Positions 32,267 through 52,244 are shown, counted from the stretch's first letter. The stretch: 64,000 nucleotides of DNA from Vreelandella hamiltonii (GCF_014651775.1 NZ_BMXN01000002.1:186001-250000); one strand, 5' to 3'. The notes: generated by a model from the letters alone, not told the origin. Program-made: numbers and translations.

Positions 32267-32305
32267 AAAGCCCGGAAACCTTGAGAGGTTCCCGGGCTTT
32301 TTCAT
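32267..32305 (+). terminator. Terminator of the TAXI-TRAP operon
   Basis: A long stem AAAGCCCGGaAACCT pairs with AGGTTcCCGGGCTTT around TGAG, followed by a short T-run (32298-32302). Confidence 0.85.
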
Positions 32306-32354
32306 GCCTGCGGTTCAGGTTGGACTGTCGACCTCAGGGCGGGCTGGCGGGCAG

Positions 32355-34883
32355 TTAGAAGATCGATTCTGCTGCGCCTGAGCCCTGTGAGCCGCTGGCT
32401 TCTTCCAGCTCCTGGCTGATCCGGCGTGCCTGGTAGTCGGGCAAGTGGTCACGGTGGAACAGCTCGGAAATACCGCCCGGCTGGTCATCGTGCAGGCGAC
32501 GTCCCGTTTCCGAGTCTACGCGTGCCGAGACCACCGTGTCGGGGCGATCCGGAATCGCCGACGGTGAGCCTGCCAACGCATCCCCCATGAACTCGATCCA
32601 GATGGGCAGGGCGGCATTGGCACCATACTCGGCGATGGTTTCATTGCTGTCCTTGCCGACCCAAACGGTGGTCACCAGCGCGCTGTTGAAGCCCGCGAAC
32701 CAGGCATCTCGCTGGCTGTTGGTGGTGCCCGTCTTGCCCACGATATCATCGCGATTCAAGCTGAGCGCCGCACGGCCAGTGCCCGAGGTGATGACGTCGC
32801 GCAGCATGTCACGCAGGATATACACCGCCGCTGCATCAGCCACACGGGGGGCAATCGGGTAGGTCTTGCCGTTGATCTCCACGCTTTCCTGGCCTTCGGC
32901 ACAGCTGGCACAGGCCACCTGCGGGGTGGCTTCGTCGATCAACTCGTTGTCGTCATCGCGGGTAATCCGGTCGATGAACCAAGGGGAGACCTGGAAGCCG
33001 CCGTTGGCAATCACGGCGTAGGCATTGGTCATTTCCAGCGGCGTCAGGTCGGCACTGCCCAGCGCCAGCGACAGGCCACGTGGCAGGCGCTGGGGCGCAA
33101 ACCCGAACCCTTCCAGGTACTGGATGGTGTGATCCAGCCCCATGGTCTGCAGCACACGAATGGTGACCAGGTTGCGAGAGCGAGCCAGCGCAGGGCGCAG
33201 GCGCATGGGGCCCTGGAAGTCACGGCTGGAGTTCACCGGGCGCCACAGGGCGTTGCTGCCGTCGTCCAGCACTACGGGGGCATCATTGACCACGCTGGCG
33301 GCGTTCATTTCGCCATCTTCCAGTGCCGCCAGATAGATGAACGGCTTGAAGATGGAGCCCGACTGGCGCTGAGCCTGTACGGCGCGGTTGAACTTGCTGG
33401 CGTTGAAGTCGAAGCCACCTTGCAGGGCCAGAATCGCACCGGTACGCGGGTCCTGGGCCACCAGGGAGCCTTCGGCATCCGGGCGTTGAGAGAGACGCAG
33501 GGAGCCGTCGTCATTCTCGATGACACGAATCAGGTCGCCACGCTCGGCAATCTGGCTGGCGCTGCTGGGTTCGGCACCTCGGCTGCGCGGGCTGAGGTAG
33601 GGGCGCGCCCAGCTCAAGCCGCTCCAGGCGATGGTGTGCAGTTCACCGCCACGGGTGAGTACCTGCATTTCGCGGCCACTGCTTTCGACCACGATGGCGG
33701 GACGCAGCAGGCCATAGTTGGGCGTGCGTTCGAGTACCTGCAGCCAGTTGCTCACGTCGCCATCGACACCTTCCACTTCCGTCTGGCTGCGCTGGGCGGC
33801 CTGACGAGCGGTCTGGCGAATTTCAGGTGACTCCGAGAGCTCCTCTTCGAGGCCCTGGGTATTGGTCTGCTCCTGGGCTTCGACCAGGCTAGGGGCGATT
33901 TCGCGCTGTTCGGCACCGCGCCAGCCGTGACGCAGGTCATAGGCAATCAAACCGTTGGCCAATGCCTGGCGGGCGAAAGGCTGCATGGTGCTGTCGATGG
34001 TGGTGTAAATGCGGTAGCCGCCGGTATAGGCCGCATCGCCAAAGCGCTCGATGGCGTACTGACGGGCCATTTCAGAGACATAGGCCGCATCCACCTCGGT
34101 TTGGGTGAAGTGGCGACGAGCGGTGACCGGGTCCTGCACCGAGGCTTGGTAAGCCTCGTTGTCGATGTAGCCCAGTTCGCGCATGCGGAACAGGATCCAG
34201 TTACGACGAATCAGCGAGCGCTCGGAGTTGGCCAGCGGGTTGAAGGCAGATGGCGCCTTGGGCAGGCCTGCAATCATGGCAGTTTCGGCCAGGCTCAGCT
34301 CGGCCAGCGGCTTGTTGTAGTAGGTCTCCGCCGCTGCGGCGATACCGTAGGCGCGGTTGCCAAGGAAGATCTTGTTGACGTAGAGCTCGAAGATTTCCTC
34401 TTTGCTGAGCACTTTTTCCATCTGCAGGGCCAGCAGGATCTCGCGTATTTTACGCGTGAACGTCTGGTCCAGTGTCAGCATGTAGTTACGCGCCACCTGC
34501 ATGGTGATGGTGGAGCCACCGGACTGGATGGAACCCCCGCTCTGAACGAGCTCGACCGCTGCCCGGGCCAGGCCGCGCGGGTCGACACCGGCATGGTTGA
34601 AGAAGCTGGCATCCTCGGCGGCAATCAGCGCGTTGACCATGTTGTCCGGGATGTCATCGAAGTCGATCGCCATGCGGCGCTCTTCGCCAAATTCGCCAAT
34701 CAGCTTGCCGTCATTGGTGTAGATACGGAGCGGCGTGTGCAGCTCGAAATTCTGCAGTTGCCGAACGTCGGGCAAACCCGGAGAGAAGTAGATCGCCGCG
34801 CCGATGACCGCCAGTACCGTGGCGCCCATCAGCGCAACGACCAGCGAAAATAGCGACAGCACTAGAGTTCGTAAAAACGTCAT
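32355..34883 (-). CDS. mrcA: Penicillin-binding protein 1A (glycosyltransferase/transpeptidase)
   Basis: 842 residues from ATG 34883 (MTFLRTLVLSLF); an upstream in-frame start would add 20 unlikely residues. An N-terminal membrane anchor (about 5-30) precedes the GT51 domain (IAAEDASFFNHAGVDPRG, GGSTITMQVARN, ILELYVN-type region KEEIFELYVNKIFLGNRAYG). An OB-like insertion follows, then the transpeptidase with SIFK (nucleophile Ser), SRN and GKTGTTN. It polymerises and crosslinks peptidoglycan. It is divergent from pilM, a conserved arrangement. Confidence 0.95.
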   Translation of the reverse strand: MTFLRTLVLSLFSLVVALMGATVLAVIGAAIYFSPGLPDVRQLQNFELHTPLRIYTNDGKLIGEFGEERRMAIDFDDIPDNMVNALIAAEDASFFNHAGVDPRGLARAAVELVQSGGSIQSGGSTITMQVARNYMLTLDQTFTRKIREILLALQMEKVLSKEEIFELYVNKIFLGNRAYGIAAAAETYYNKPLAELSLAETAMIAGLPKAPSAFNPLANSERSLIRRNWILFRMRELGYIDNEAYQASVQDPVTARRHFTQTEVDAAYVSEMARQYAIERFGDAAYTGGYRIYTTIDSTMQPFARQALANGLIAYDLRHGWRGAEQREIAPSLVEAQEQTNTQGLEEELSESPEIRQTARQAAQRSQTEVEGVDGDVSNWLQVLERTPNYGLLRPAIVVESSGREMQVLTRGGELHTIAWSGLSWARPYLSPRSRGAEPSSASQIAERGDLIRVIENDDGSLRLSQRPDAEGSLVAQDPRTGAILALQGGFDFNASKFNRAVQAQRQSGSIFKPFIYLAALEDGEMNAASVVNDAPVVLDDGSNALWRPVNSSRDFQGPMRLRPALARSRNLVTIRVLQTMGLDHTIQYLEGFGFAPQRLPRGLSLALGSADLTPLEMTNAYAVIANGGFQVSPWFIDRITRDDDNELIDEATPQVACASCAEGQESVEINGKTYPIAPRVADAAAVYILRDMLRDVITSGTGRAALSLNRDDIVGKTGTTNSQRDAWFAGFNSALVTTVWVGKDSNETIAEYGANAALPIWIEFMGDALAGSPSAIPDRPDTVVSARVDSETGRRLHDDQPGGISELFHRDHLPDYQARRISQELEEASGSQGSGAAESIF

Positions 34884-35074
34884 GAACAGTGGGCACCCAT
34901 GAAAAGAGAGTAGGTATGGTGGTGTAACCGCCATAGCGCGCAATGGCTGCCATTATAGGAAGGGGAAGCAGCGGCCACCAGTGTTGATATGGCGTAGAGG
35001 CATTGGCGTGTGCCTTAAGCAAAAATCATGTAACCTCGAAACTTGCACGATAGGCAGGCGGAGCCGGACTCAAC

Positions 35075-36136
35075 ATGCGCTTACTAGCACCCAGTAAAGG
35101 GTTGATTGGTGTCGATATTACCTCGGCGACCGTCAAGCTGCTCGAACTCAAGCAGTGCAATGACAATTTTCAGGTAGAAAGCTACGCCGTGCGCCCCCTG
35201 CGTGAAGGCGCAGTGGTCGAGCGACGCATCCGAGATATCAACGATGTGGCCAACGTGTTGAGCCGGGCAGTGGAGCATGCCAAGCCTTCGACCCGCAAGG
35301 CCGCCGTCGCCGTTCCTGCCAGCGCTGCGATTACCAAAACGCTGCAATTTCCCGTCTCGCTCAGCGAAGACGAGATAGAAGAACGGATCATCGCCGAGTC
35401 TGACCGCCATATCCCCTTTCCGTTCAGTGAAGTGGCGTTCGATTTTCACTGCCTGGGCCCTGCGCCTTTCGATGAAGAGCAGCAGCAGGTCATTCTGGTG
35501 GCTTGCCGTCAGCAGGATGTCTCCCAATTGACCGAAACCCTGGAGCGTGCAGGGCTCGAACCCGCTGCCGTCGACGTGGAAACCTTCGCCATGGAGCGCT
35601 CGTTGGCCGAGCTGCGCCGCCAGCTGAAGGTGGATAGCGACCCCAACGCCTGCGTAGGCCTGGTGGATGTCGGGGCCAACATGAATGCCTTCCATGTAGT
35701 GCGCGGTGGCCATATCGTCTACAGCCGCGACACGGTGTTTGGTGGCCGACAGCTGACCGATGCCATCCGTGACTACTATTCGCTCAGTATCGAAGAAGCC
35801 GGGTTTGCCAAGAAACGCGGTGGCTTGCCCGATGACTATCAGGAGAAAGTGCTCAATCCCTTTCTCGACACGGTCGTCCAGCAGGTGGGGCGCTCCTTGC
35901 AGCTTTATTACACCGCTGGCCGCCAGCATGAAGTGCAGCATATCGTTCTGGCCGGCGGGTCGAGCGTGATACCCGGCCTGGCAGAGCGCATCTCCGAAGA
36001 TAGCGGCATGACGGTGACCATTGCCAATCCGTTTCAGCGCATGCGGATCAACAAGCGTCTCAATATCGAAGGGCTCACCAACGATGCACCGGCCATGCTG
36101 ACCGCGGGTGGGCTGGCCATGAGGGCCGGGCTATGA
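35075..36136 (+). CDS. pilM: Type IV pilus assembly protein PilM
   Basis: 353 residues of the actin/FtsA fold, cytoplasmic. The N-terminal segment GLIGVDITSATVKLLELKQ, the nucleotide-binding region around VGLVDVGANMNAFHVVRGG, and the C-terminal VLAGGSSVIPGLAERI are all as expected for PilM. It binds the cytoplasmic tail of PilN and connects the pilus motor to the inner-membrane alignment complex. The stop overlaps pilN by four bases (ATGA), as throughout this operon. Confidence 0.95.
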   Translation: MRLLAPSKGLIGVDITSATVKLLELKQCNDNFQVESYAVRPLREGAVVERRIRDINDVANVLSRAVEHAKPSTRKAAVAVPASAAITKTLQFPVSLSEDEIEERIIAESDRHIPFPFSEVAFDFHCLGPAPFDEEQQQVILVACRQQDVSQLTETLERAGLEPAAVDVETFAMERSLAELRRQLKVDSDPNACVGLVDVGANMNAFHVVRGGHIVYSRDTVFGGRQLTDAIRDYYSLSIEEAGFAKKRGGLPDDYQEKVLNPFLDTVVQQVGRSLQLYYTAGRQHEVQHIVLAGGSSVIPGLAERISEDSGMTVTIANPFQRMRINKRLNIEGLTNDAPAMLTAGGLAMRAGL

Positions 36137-36693
36137 GCATCACCATCAACCTGCTGCCCTGGCGTGAGGCGCGACGGCAGCGACGCACGCGACGCTTCGC
36201 GCAACTGGTCATCCTGATGTTGCTGCTGGGCGTGGGGCTTGGACTGGGCGCTTCGCAACTTTATCAGCAGAAGCTGGCGGCGCAGCAGCAGCGCAATGCG
36301 TACATCACGCAACAGCTCGAGCGTTTGAACAGTGAAATTGCCGATGTGCAGCGCTATCAGGCCTCGGTCGCTCGCCTGGGTGAGCAATTGACGCTGTTTC
36401 AAACGCTGCAGGGCGAGCGGGCCAGCACGGTCAAGTTGTTCAATGACATCGCCGCCAGCGTGGTCGATGGCGTGGTGTATCAGCGTCTGGCGCGCAGTGG
36501 TGACCGTGTCAGTATTTCGGCCATGGCCGGTAACGAGCGGCAGGTATCCGAGCAGCTTCGTCAAATCGCCGACATGCCAGGCTTGGGAGTGCCGCTGTTG
36601 TCGGAAGTCGCCAGCGGCCAGGATGGCACCAGCCGGGTTTTTCAGTTCGAGGTGGTGCAAGTGCTGCCCGGTAGCAAGGAGTCAGCGCCATGA
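36133..36693 (+). CDS. pilN: Type IV pilus assembly protein PilN
   Basis: 186 residues. It opens with the conserved PilM-binding tail ITINLLPWREARRQRR, then has one transmembrane helix (residues 27-47) and a periplasmic ferredoxin-like domain with a coiled-coil segment (AQQQRNAYITQQLERLNSEI). It pairs with PilO in the inner-membrane alignment complex. Overlaps pilM and pilO by four bases each. Confidence 0.95.
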   Translation: MSITINLLPWREARRQRRTRRFAQLVILMLLLGVGLGLGASQLYQQKLAAQQQRNAYITQQLERLNSEIADVQRYQASVARLGEQLTLFQTLQGERASTVKLFNDIAASVVDGVVYQRLARSGDRVSISAMAGNERQVSEQLRQIADMPGLGVPLLSEVASGQDGTSRVFQFEVVQVLPGSKESAP

Positions 36694-37334
36694 TCTGGAG
36701 CCGACAGCGGTGGCGTGACGAGTGGCAGCGTCTGCAGAGCGTCGATTGGCAAGCGCTGGATGTAAAAGAGGCGGGCGAGTGGCCCACCTTGTTGAAAGGC
36801 CTGTGCTGCTTGCTGGCATTCGTCATCGTGTTCGGCGGTCTGAGCTGGTGGCTGGTCGGCGAGAAACGCATCGCGCTGGAAGCGGCGCAGCGCCAGGAAG
36901 TGCGTTTGCTGGGTGAGTATCGTGGCAAGGTGGGTGAAGCGGCTTTCTTGCCGGAGGTACGCGACCAGTTGACGCTGTTGGAAGAGCAGATTTCCTCGAT
37001 GCGTGCCATGCTCCCCACCAGCGCCGAGATCCCCACGCTGCTGGACGGTATCAGCGATGCTGCGGTGAGCAACAATCTGACCATCGAGACCATTCGCCTT
37101 CGCCCCACGGTACTCAATACCCACTATGTCGAGCACCCCTTCGATATCCAGGTGAGGGGCGGCTTTCATGAGCTGGCACGCTTCGTGGCGGATATCAGCC
37201 AGCAGGCGCGGATCATCACCCAGCAGGATGTCACTCTGGTGCCTATCGAGCAGGGCAGTGATACGCTGCGCATGTCGCTGCTGGCGCGCACCTATAGCTA
37301 TATAGATGATGCAGAGCAGGGGGGCACACCATGA
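36690..37334 (+). CDS. pilO: Type IV pilus assembly protein PilO
   Basis: 214 residues: short cytoplasmic start, a transmembrane helix (about 33-56, LCCLLAFVIVFGGLSWWLV), a coiled-coil and a periplasmic domain with the characteristic HPFDIQVRGGFHELARFVADIS. It dimerises with PilN and contacts PilP. Overlaps both neighbours by four bases. Confidence 0.95.
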   Translation: MIWSRQRWRDEWQRLQSVDWQALDVKEAGEWPTLLKGLCCLLAFVIVFGGLSWWLVGEKRIALEAAQRQEVRLLGEYRGKVGEAAFLPEVRDQLTLLEEQISSMRAMLPTSAEIPTLLDGISDAAVSNNLTIETIRLRPTVLNTHYVEHPFDIQVRGGFHELARFVADISQQARIITQQDVTLVPIEQGSDTLRMSLLARTYSYIDDAEQGGTP

Positions 37335-37849
37335 AGCGTTGGCCCGTCCTGGTAGGGTGCCTGTTACTGCTGGCTGGCTGCGGGGATGCCAACCTGGCTC
37401 AGTTGGACGAACAGCTCAATGACATTCGGCGTAGCCCGGCGGGGCAGCCGCCGATAGAAATACCGACGATTCCCGATTACCGAGTGGTCGATTATCGTTA
37501 TAGTGATGCACGTAGCCCCTTTTTAGCACCCGAGAGCATTCGTACGCAGGCCTCGTCGGCCTTGCTGGAAAGTGCCCTTGCCCCGGACCAGCAGCGCCCT
37601 CCCGAGCCGTTGGAGCAGTTTCCGTTGCCATCGCTGCGCCTGGTGGGCACGCTGCGCATGGGCGGTCAGCAGGTGGGCATGATTGCCGCTCCGGATGGCA
37701 GTGTGACCAGCGTCAGGGTGGGCAACTACCTGGGTACCGACCATGGACGCATCACGGCCATTGAACCGCAGCAGGTGCGGCTGACCGAGCGCATTTTCAA
37801 TCAGCAGCAAGGCTGGCAGGAGCGCCCGGCGGCGCTGACGTTGGAGTAA
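37331..37849 (+). CDS. pilP: Type IV pilus lipoprotein PilP
   Basis: 172 residues with a lipoprotein signal peptide (lipobox LAGC, Cys at residue 17). A flexible proline-rich stretch follows, then the beta domain (LVGTLRMGGQQVGMIAAPDG, VRVGNYLGTDHGRITAIE, VRLTERIF). PilP links the inner-membrane PilN/PilO pair to the secretin PilQ. A 60-base gap separates it from pilQ, the only real gap in the operon. Confidence 0.95.
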   Translation: MKRWPVLVGCLLLLAGCGDANLAQLDEQLNDIRRSPAGQPPIEIPTIPDYRVVDYRYSDARSPFLAPESIRTQASSALLESALAPDQQRPPEPLEQFPLPSLRLVGTLRMGGQQVGMIAAPDGSVTSVRVGNYLGTDHGRITAIEPQQVRLTERIFNQQQGWQERPAALTLE

Positions 37850-37909
37850 GCCGCAAGCGCCCTGCCACATAACGTGTTTCGACCTTTTTCAGTTACTGGA
37901 TGACTTTTT

Positions 37910-39925
37910 ATGGCCATCACGCTCCGCCAAATAACGCTTTCCCTGTTTGCCATGATGCCTGCGCTGGCCTGGGGCTCCGTGCTCACTGCGCTGGACGTTC
38001 GAGAAACCTCGCGTGGCGATGTGGAGCTGCTGCTGCAGTTCAGCGGTGGCGTGGCGGAGCTGAGCGGCTATCGCCTGGATGCGCCGCCGCGTCTGGCGCT
38101 GGACTTGGCCGATACGCAAAGCGGCTTGGCACAGCGTCGCATCAATGTCGGCAGCGCAGACGTCGAACGCATCACGGCGCTGGAAGGCAATGGCCGAACG
38201 CGGTTGGTGGTCGACCTGAGCCAGCCGTTGGAATACACCTCACGGGTCGACGGCGACCGGTTGAGGATTACGCTCTCGCCTGATGCCTCGCCTCAGGGAG
38301 GCCTGGAAACGTCGCAAGGCCCCCAGGTCAGTGATATCGACTTCCGCCGCGGTACGGATGGCTCGGGGCGCCTGTTGGTGACCTTCGACCGTGACGGTGT
38401 CGTCACTCAGGTGCGTGAAGGCAGCGGGGGGCGCGTGATTGCCGAATTGCGAGACGTGGACATCCCCGATGCCTTGAACCAGATTTACGATGTCACCGAT
38501 TTTGCTACGCCGATTACCCGCATCACGCCCCGTTCCGGGCAGCGTGACACGCTGCTGGAGCTGCAAACGGAAGGCCCTTACGCCATGTTGTCCTCGCAGA
38601 GTGGCCGCACGTTGACCATCGAGGTCCAGCCGGTGAGCCAGGCACCGCAGCAGCAGCGCGAGCGCGAAGGGCAGTCGTTCACGGGTGATCGCCTGAGTCT
38701 CAACTTTCAGGATATCGAAGTGCGTGCCGTGCTGGCGACGCTGGCCGAGTTTACTGGCCTGAACCTGGTGGCCAGCGACAGCGTGACGGGGCGCGTCACC
38801 TTGAACCTGAACGAAGTCCCTTGGGACCAGGCGCTGGCATTGATTCTGCAAAGCCAGGGGCTCTCCAGTCGCGAGCAGGGCAATGTCATCGTGGTGGCCC
38901 CCGCCAGCGAGCTGGCTGACCTGGAGCGGCAGGAGATCGAGGCGCGCAACCAGCAGCAGACCCTTGCCCCGCTGATCACCGAGTTCGTTGAGGTCAAGTA
39001 CGCGCGGGCAGAAGACCTGGCGCAGCTGCTGCGCGGTGGTGACGGGTTTGGCTTGTTGACCGACCGTGGCCGCGTCAGCGTCGATCAGCGTACCAATACG
39101 CTGCTCATTCAAGACACGGCGGAACAGGTGCGCGACATCATGCGTACTCTGGACAGGCTGGATGTGGCGGTGCGTCAGGTGCAGATCGAGGCACGTATCG
39201 TGATTGCCCGAGATACCGCTTCCCGGGAGTTGGGGGTGAACTGGGGCGTCTCCAGCACGCGAGGCTTCCTGGAAAACGAAGCCGGGCAGTTCGTGCCGCG
39301 CAACATCAATCCTGGCGGCCTCAACCGTGCCCAGGGTGGGCTGGCCGTTGACCTGGGTTCTACCGCCGCGGCCAGCACGGGCTTCAGCTTTGGCTATCTC
39401 TCGGGGGATATTCTGCTCGACCTGGAGCTGCGCGCCCTGGAAAGCGAAGGCAAGAGCCAGACCATTTCGCAGCCACGCGTGATTACCGCCAACCAGCGTA
39501 CGGCCACCATCCGCCAAGGCGAAGAGCGGGCCTTCCAAAGCGTCGATGCCCAAGGCAACCCCGATACCGAGTTCAAGGAGGCGGAGCTGTCGCTGGAGGT
39601 CACGCCGCAAATTACCCCGGACAATCGCATCATCATGGATCTGGTAATCAAGAACGACAGTTTCCGTGAAAGCGAGTTTGGCGGCGAGCCGCCCATCGAC
39701 ACCAATCAGATCGAAACCCAGGTGTTGGTGGACAACGGTCAGACGGTGGTACTGGGCGGTATCCTGACCACCGAGCAACTGAGCCAGATGGCCAAGACGC
39801 CGCTGCTGGGTGATCTGCCCTTTATCGGTCGGCTGTTCCGCTATACCGAAGAGAGCAATGAAAAGGTAGAGTTACTGGTCTTTATCACTCCCCGATTACT
39901 TGATGATGGTTTGGCGGTTCGCTGA
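37910..39925 (+). CDS. pilQ: Type IV pilus secretin PilQ
   Basis: 671 residues with a signal peptide (through the LAWGS region, about residue 23). Two AMIN domains (about 25-135 and 140-245) bind peptidoglycan. They are followed by the STN/N0-type domain ([22 protein letters not shown]) and N1 ([20 protein letters not shown]). The secretin core ends in [30 protein letters not shown] and [11 protein letters not shown]. It forms the outer-membrane pore for the pilus fibre. The stop overlaps aroK by one base (TGATG). Confidence 0.96.
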   Translation: MAITLRQITLSLFAMMPALAWGSVLTALDVRETSRGDVELLLQFSGGVAELSGYRLDAPPRLALDLADTQSGLAQRRINVGSADVERITALEGNGRTRLVVDLSQPLEYTSRVDGDRLRITLSPDASPQGGLETSQGPQVSDIDFRRGTDGSGRLLVTFDRDGVVTQVREGSGGRVIAELRDVDIPDALNQIYDVTDFATPITRITPRSGQRDTLLELQTEGPYAMLSSQSGRTLTIEVQPVSQAPQQQREREGQSFTGDRLSLNFQDIEVRAVLATLAEFTGLNLVASDSVTGRVTLNLNEVPWDQALALILQSQGLSSREQGNVIVVAPASELADLERQEIEARNQQQTLAPLITEFVEVKYARAEDLAQLLRGGDGFGLLTDRGRVSVDQRTNTLLIQDTAEQVRDIMRTLDRLDVAVRQVQIEARIVIARDTASRELGVNWGVSSTRGFLENEAGQFVPRNINPGGLNRAQGGLAVDLGSTAAASTGFSFGYLSGDILLDLELRALESEGKSQTISQPRVITANQRTATIRQGEERAFQSVDAQGNPDTEFKEAELSLEVTPQITPDNRIIMDLVIKNDSFRESEFGGEPPIDTNQIETQVLVDNGQTVVLGGILTTEQLSQMAKTPLLGDLPFIGRLFRYTEESNEKVELLVFITPRLLDDGLAVR

Positions 39926-40491
39926 TGCAGGATTTACCCAATATTTTTTTGATCGGCCCCATGGGGGCTGGCAAGAGCACGATAGGTCGCCTGTTGGCGG
40001 CGGAGCTGTCGCGCTCCTTTCATGATAGCGACCATGCCATACAGGATCGTTGCGGTGCCGATATCCCGTGGATTTTCGACGTGGAAGGGGAGCCCGGTTT
40101 TCGTCAGCGCGAAATCCAGATGATCGATGAGCTGACACGGCTTGCTGGCGTGGTGGTGGCCACCGGAGGTGGGGCGGTGCTGCGCGAAGAGAATCGCCGT
40201 GCACTGCGTGAACGCGGTACCGTGGTATACCTGATGACCACCGTAGAGCAACAGCTCAAGCGCACGGCCAAGGACCGTAATCGTCCGCTGCTCCAGTGTG
40301 CCGATCGGGAGCAGGTGCTCAACGACATGTTCGCCACCCGTGACCCCCTCTATCGCGCCACGTCCGATATTACCGTACGTACGGATCGACGCAGCCCGCG
40401 TGCCGTGGTCAATGAAATTCTGCGCCGGGTCCACCGGCTGGTCGACCCGCTGGAAGCAACAGGCACAACGCAAACAAAGGTATCGTCATGA
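39925..40491 (+). CDS. aroK: Shikimate kinase I
   Basis: 188 residues. Walker [16 protein letters not shown] (12-26), shikimate-binding Asp in [13 protein letters not shown], Arg in [12 protein letters not shown], and [11 protein letters not shown] are present. It phosphorylates shikimate in aromatic amino-acid synthesis. Overlap with pilQ and with aroB (ATGA) places it in the pilus operon, a conserved gammaproteobacterial linkage. Length is slightly above E. coli AroK (173 aa) because of the C-terminal tail. Confidence 0.95.
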   Translation: MQDLPNIFLIGPMGAGKSTIGRLLAAELSRSFHDSDHAIQDRCGADIPWIFDVEGEPGFRQREIQMIDELTRLAGVVVATGGGAVLREENRRALRERGTVVYLMTTVEQQLKRTAKDRNRPLLQCADREQVLNDMFATRDPLYRATSDITVRTDRRSPRAVVNEILRRVHRLVDPLEATGTTQTKVSS

Positions 40492-41594
40492 CACAGCCCT
40501 CAGGCATAGAACGCACTCTGAACGTGGATCTGGGTGAGCGAAGCTACCCCATTCATATCGGCGTGGGGTTGTTGAACCGCCCTGAGCGGTTCGTGCCTTA
40601 CCTGGCGGGTGAGCAGGTCATGGTGATCACCAACGAGACCGTTGCGCCGCACTATCTCGACGCGCTGTGCCAAAGCTTGCCCGAGCACCTTGACGTACGC
40701 ACGCTGGTGCTGCCCGATGGCGAGCAGTACAAGAGCATCGAACAGGTCAGCCGTATCTGGGATGCCTTGCTGGAGGCGGGGTTCAACCGCCGCTGTACGC
40801 TCATTGCGCTGGGCGGTGGAGTGATTGGCGACATGGTGGGCTATGCGGCGGCCTCCTATCAGCGTGGCGTCGCGTTCATTCAAGTGCCCACCACCCTGCT
40901 CTCGCAGGTGGACTCCTCGGTGGGCGGGAAGACCGGGGTGAACCATCCGCTGGGCAAGAACATGATTGGCGCTTTCTGGCAGCCCAAAGCCGTCATCGTC
41001 GATATCGATACCCTGGTCACGCTGCCGCCCCGGGAGCTGTCGGCGGGCCTGGCAGAAGTCGTGAAGTATGGCTTCATTCGTGACGAAGACTTTTTGGGCT
41101 GGTTGGAAGCGCACATGGATGCCCTGCGTCAGGTGGAGCCAGGCATCGTGGCCGAGGCGATTGCCAGAAGCTGCCAGATCAAGGCCGACATCGTGGCCGA
41201 AGACGAAACCGAGCAGGGGGTTCGCGCACTGTTGAACCTGGGGCATACCTTTGGCCATGCCATCGAAGCGCATCAGGGGTATGGCAACTGGCTGCACGGT
41301 GAGGCGGTGGGGGCGGGCATGGCCATGGCGGCCACGCTGTCATGCCAGCTGGGCTGGATCACGGAGGATGCGCTGGCGCGCACTCGGTCGGTGATCGAAA
41401 GTGCCGGACTACCGCTGGCCGCGCCGCGCGATATGAGCGCAGACGACTTTCTGGTGCGCATGCGCCTGGACAAGAAAAACGTCGATGCGCGCCTGCGGCT
41501 GGTGCTGCTCAAGGCGCTGGGGGATGCCTGCGTCAGCGATGCCACGCCCCCGGAACTGCTGACCGAGCTGCTGACCGGCTACCCTCGCGCCTAG
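40488..41594 (+). CDS. aroB: 3-dehydroquinate synthase
   Basis: 368 residues. NAD- and metal-binding motifs are visible: [59 protein letters not shown], and metal ligands in [10 protein letters not shown] (Glu), [11 protein letters not shown] (His) and WLHGEAV (His). It cyclises DAHP to 3-dehydroquinate. The TAG stop codon (41592-41594) lies within the left inverted repeat of a 147-bp mobile repeat, so this gene ends exactly at an insertion point. No damX/dam genes follow, unlike in E. coli. Confidence 0.95.
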   Translation: MTQPSGIERTLNVDLGERSYPIHIGVGLLNRPERFVPYLAGEQVMVITNETVAPHYLDALCQSLPEHLDVRTLVLPDGEQYKSIEQVSRIWDALLEAGFNRRCTLIALGGGVIGDMVGYAAASYQRGVAFIQVPTTLLSQVDSSVGGKTGVNHPLGKNMIGAFWQPKAVIVDIDTLVTLPPRELSAGLAEVVKYGFIRDEDFLGWLEAHMDALRQVEPGIVAEAIARSCQIKADIVAEDETEQGVRALLNLGHTFGHAIEAHQGYGNWLHGEAVGAGMAMAATLSCQLGWITEDALARTRSVIESAGLPLAAPRDMSADDFLVRMRLDKKNVDARLRLVLLKALGDACVSDATPPELLTELLTGYPRA

Positions 41595-41737
41595 GCTTTG
41601 TACGAAAACTGCCTACGCTCGCCCATACGGCGTTAAAAATCGGCTCAAAGTACTCATTTACACCTTGTAAACTCCGTCTTTTCGCCGATTTTTGCCTTGT
41701 CTGGCCATCGCTCGCCGACTTTTCGTACAAAGCCTAG
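41591..41737. mobile_element. 147-bp palindromic MITE/ERIC-like repeat with 18-bp terminal inverted repeats
   Basis: CTAGGCTTTGTACGAAAA (41591-41608) and TTTTCGTACAAAGCCTAG (41720-41737) are perfect inverted ends. Inside, AAAAATCGGC (41635-41644) and GCCGATTTTT (41684-41693) also pair, so the whole unit can fold back on itself. TA lies at both outer ends (after the first C and before the last G), compatible with a TA target duplication. There is no transposase frame. The element starts at the aroB stop codon. It would need a genome-wide search to count copies. Confidence 0.8.
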
Positions 41738-41782
41738 CGAGGTAGCGCCGGATGCTGATCATGCGTCAGTCATGACAATGGC

Positions 41783-41812
41783 AAAGCCCGCCCAGCCACG
41801 GCGGGCTTTTTA
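41783..41812 (+). terminator. Terminator downstream of aroB
   Basis: AAAGCCCGCC (41783-41792) pairs with GGCGGGCTTT (41800-41809), 7-nt loop, followed by TTTTT. It closes the pilMNOPQ-aroKB transcription unit after the mobile repeat. Confidence 0.88.
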
Positions 41813-41874
41813 TTGGCTGTCAGTACCCAATCAGCATGGCTTATGCGCTATCGGCATGGGTTTTTTGCTTTATT

Positions 41875-41890
41875 TTAGACCAAAGTCTAA
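41875..41890. promoter_or_regulatory. Palindrome TTAGAC-N4-GTCTAA upstream of gltBD
   Basis: A perfect 6+4+6 palindrome 300 bases before gltB in a gap holding no gene. It looks like an operator for a dimeric regulator, but the regulator is unknown. A further hairpin (TGTAGTT 41958-41964 with AACTACA 41974-41980) lies between it and gltB; the rest of 41891-42190 shows nothing else I can support. Confidence 0.45.
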
Positions 41891-42190
41891 TGCTTTGTAG
41901 GCAGCGTTTAAAAATCGTGCAATGACTGTGCAAGTGCTTGAAGTGTATGTATTTTTTTGTAGTTTGAGCATGCAACTACAGGATTTGACAAGGTTTTTTT
42001 GCAGTTGGCGAGTTCTGGGTGATTGCGCTACGCGGCTGCAAATCGCTATGCTGAGCAACCATTTTCTTGCAGCAGCGGATGCGGGAAAGGCCTTATTTCA
42101 GGCGGGTAATAAGAGTCATAAAAAAAGAAAAACCCGAAATAATACCATAAAAACGCTGCTGGTAAAATACGCTGACTAGAGGCACGCCCA

Positions 42191-48084
<5,894 letters not shown>

Positions 48085-48106
48085 GCGTGTAACGAGGCGG
48101 CTGATA

Positions 48107-48129
48107 GGGGGTGCCTGAGGCACCCCTTT
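48107..48129 (+). terminator. Terminator of gltBD
   Basis: GGGGTGCC (48108-48115) pairs with GGCACCCC (48119-48126), 3-nt loop, followed by TTTG. A second long stem (CCTCCCAC 48144-48151 with GTGGGAGG 48177-48184) follows before the pyrG promoter; it has no T-run. Confidence 0.7.
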
Positions 48130-48228
48130 GCCCGATAAATCGGCCTCCCACTGCTTATGGGTAGCCAGTGGTTAGTGTGGGAGGCAGCTTTAGCTCGCGA
48201 CCCGGCACGGCGCTCATTTCAGTTCAAA

Positions 48229-48257
48229 TTGAGCCGAAGGGTGTAATCTGCTATTCT
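48229..48257 (+). promoter_or_regulatory. Sigma-70-type promoter of pyrG
   Basis: TTGAGC (48229-48234) and TATTCT (48252-48257) are separated by exactly 17 bases, about 60 bases before the pyrG start. Confidence 0.6.
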
Positions 48258-48297
48258 GTCGTCCCATCCTGGTGTGGCTTTCTGTTACGCCTTTTGA

Positions 48298-50848
<2,551 letters not shown>

Positions 50849-50883
50849 TCGCTGCGATAAACCGTGGTATACATTGGACCTAA

Positions 50884-52206
<1,323 letters not shown>

Positions 52207-52226
52207 GCGAAAAACCAGAGGCGGCG

Positions 52227-52244
52227 TGTAAGAGATCTCTCAAA
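52227..52244. promoter_or_regulatory. Degenerate GacA-type half site
   Basis: TGTAAGAGATCTCT repeats the left 14 bases of the perfect site 22 bp downstream (two helical turns), but its right arm is degraded (CTCAAA instead of CTTACA). Confidence 0.55.
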
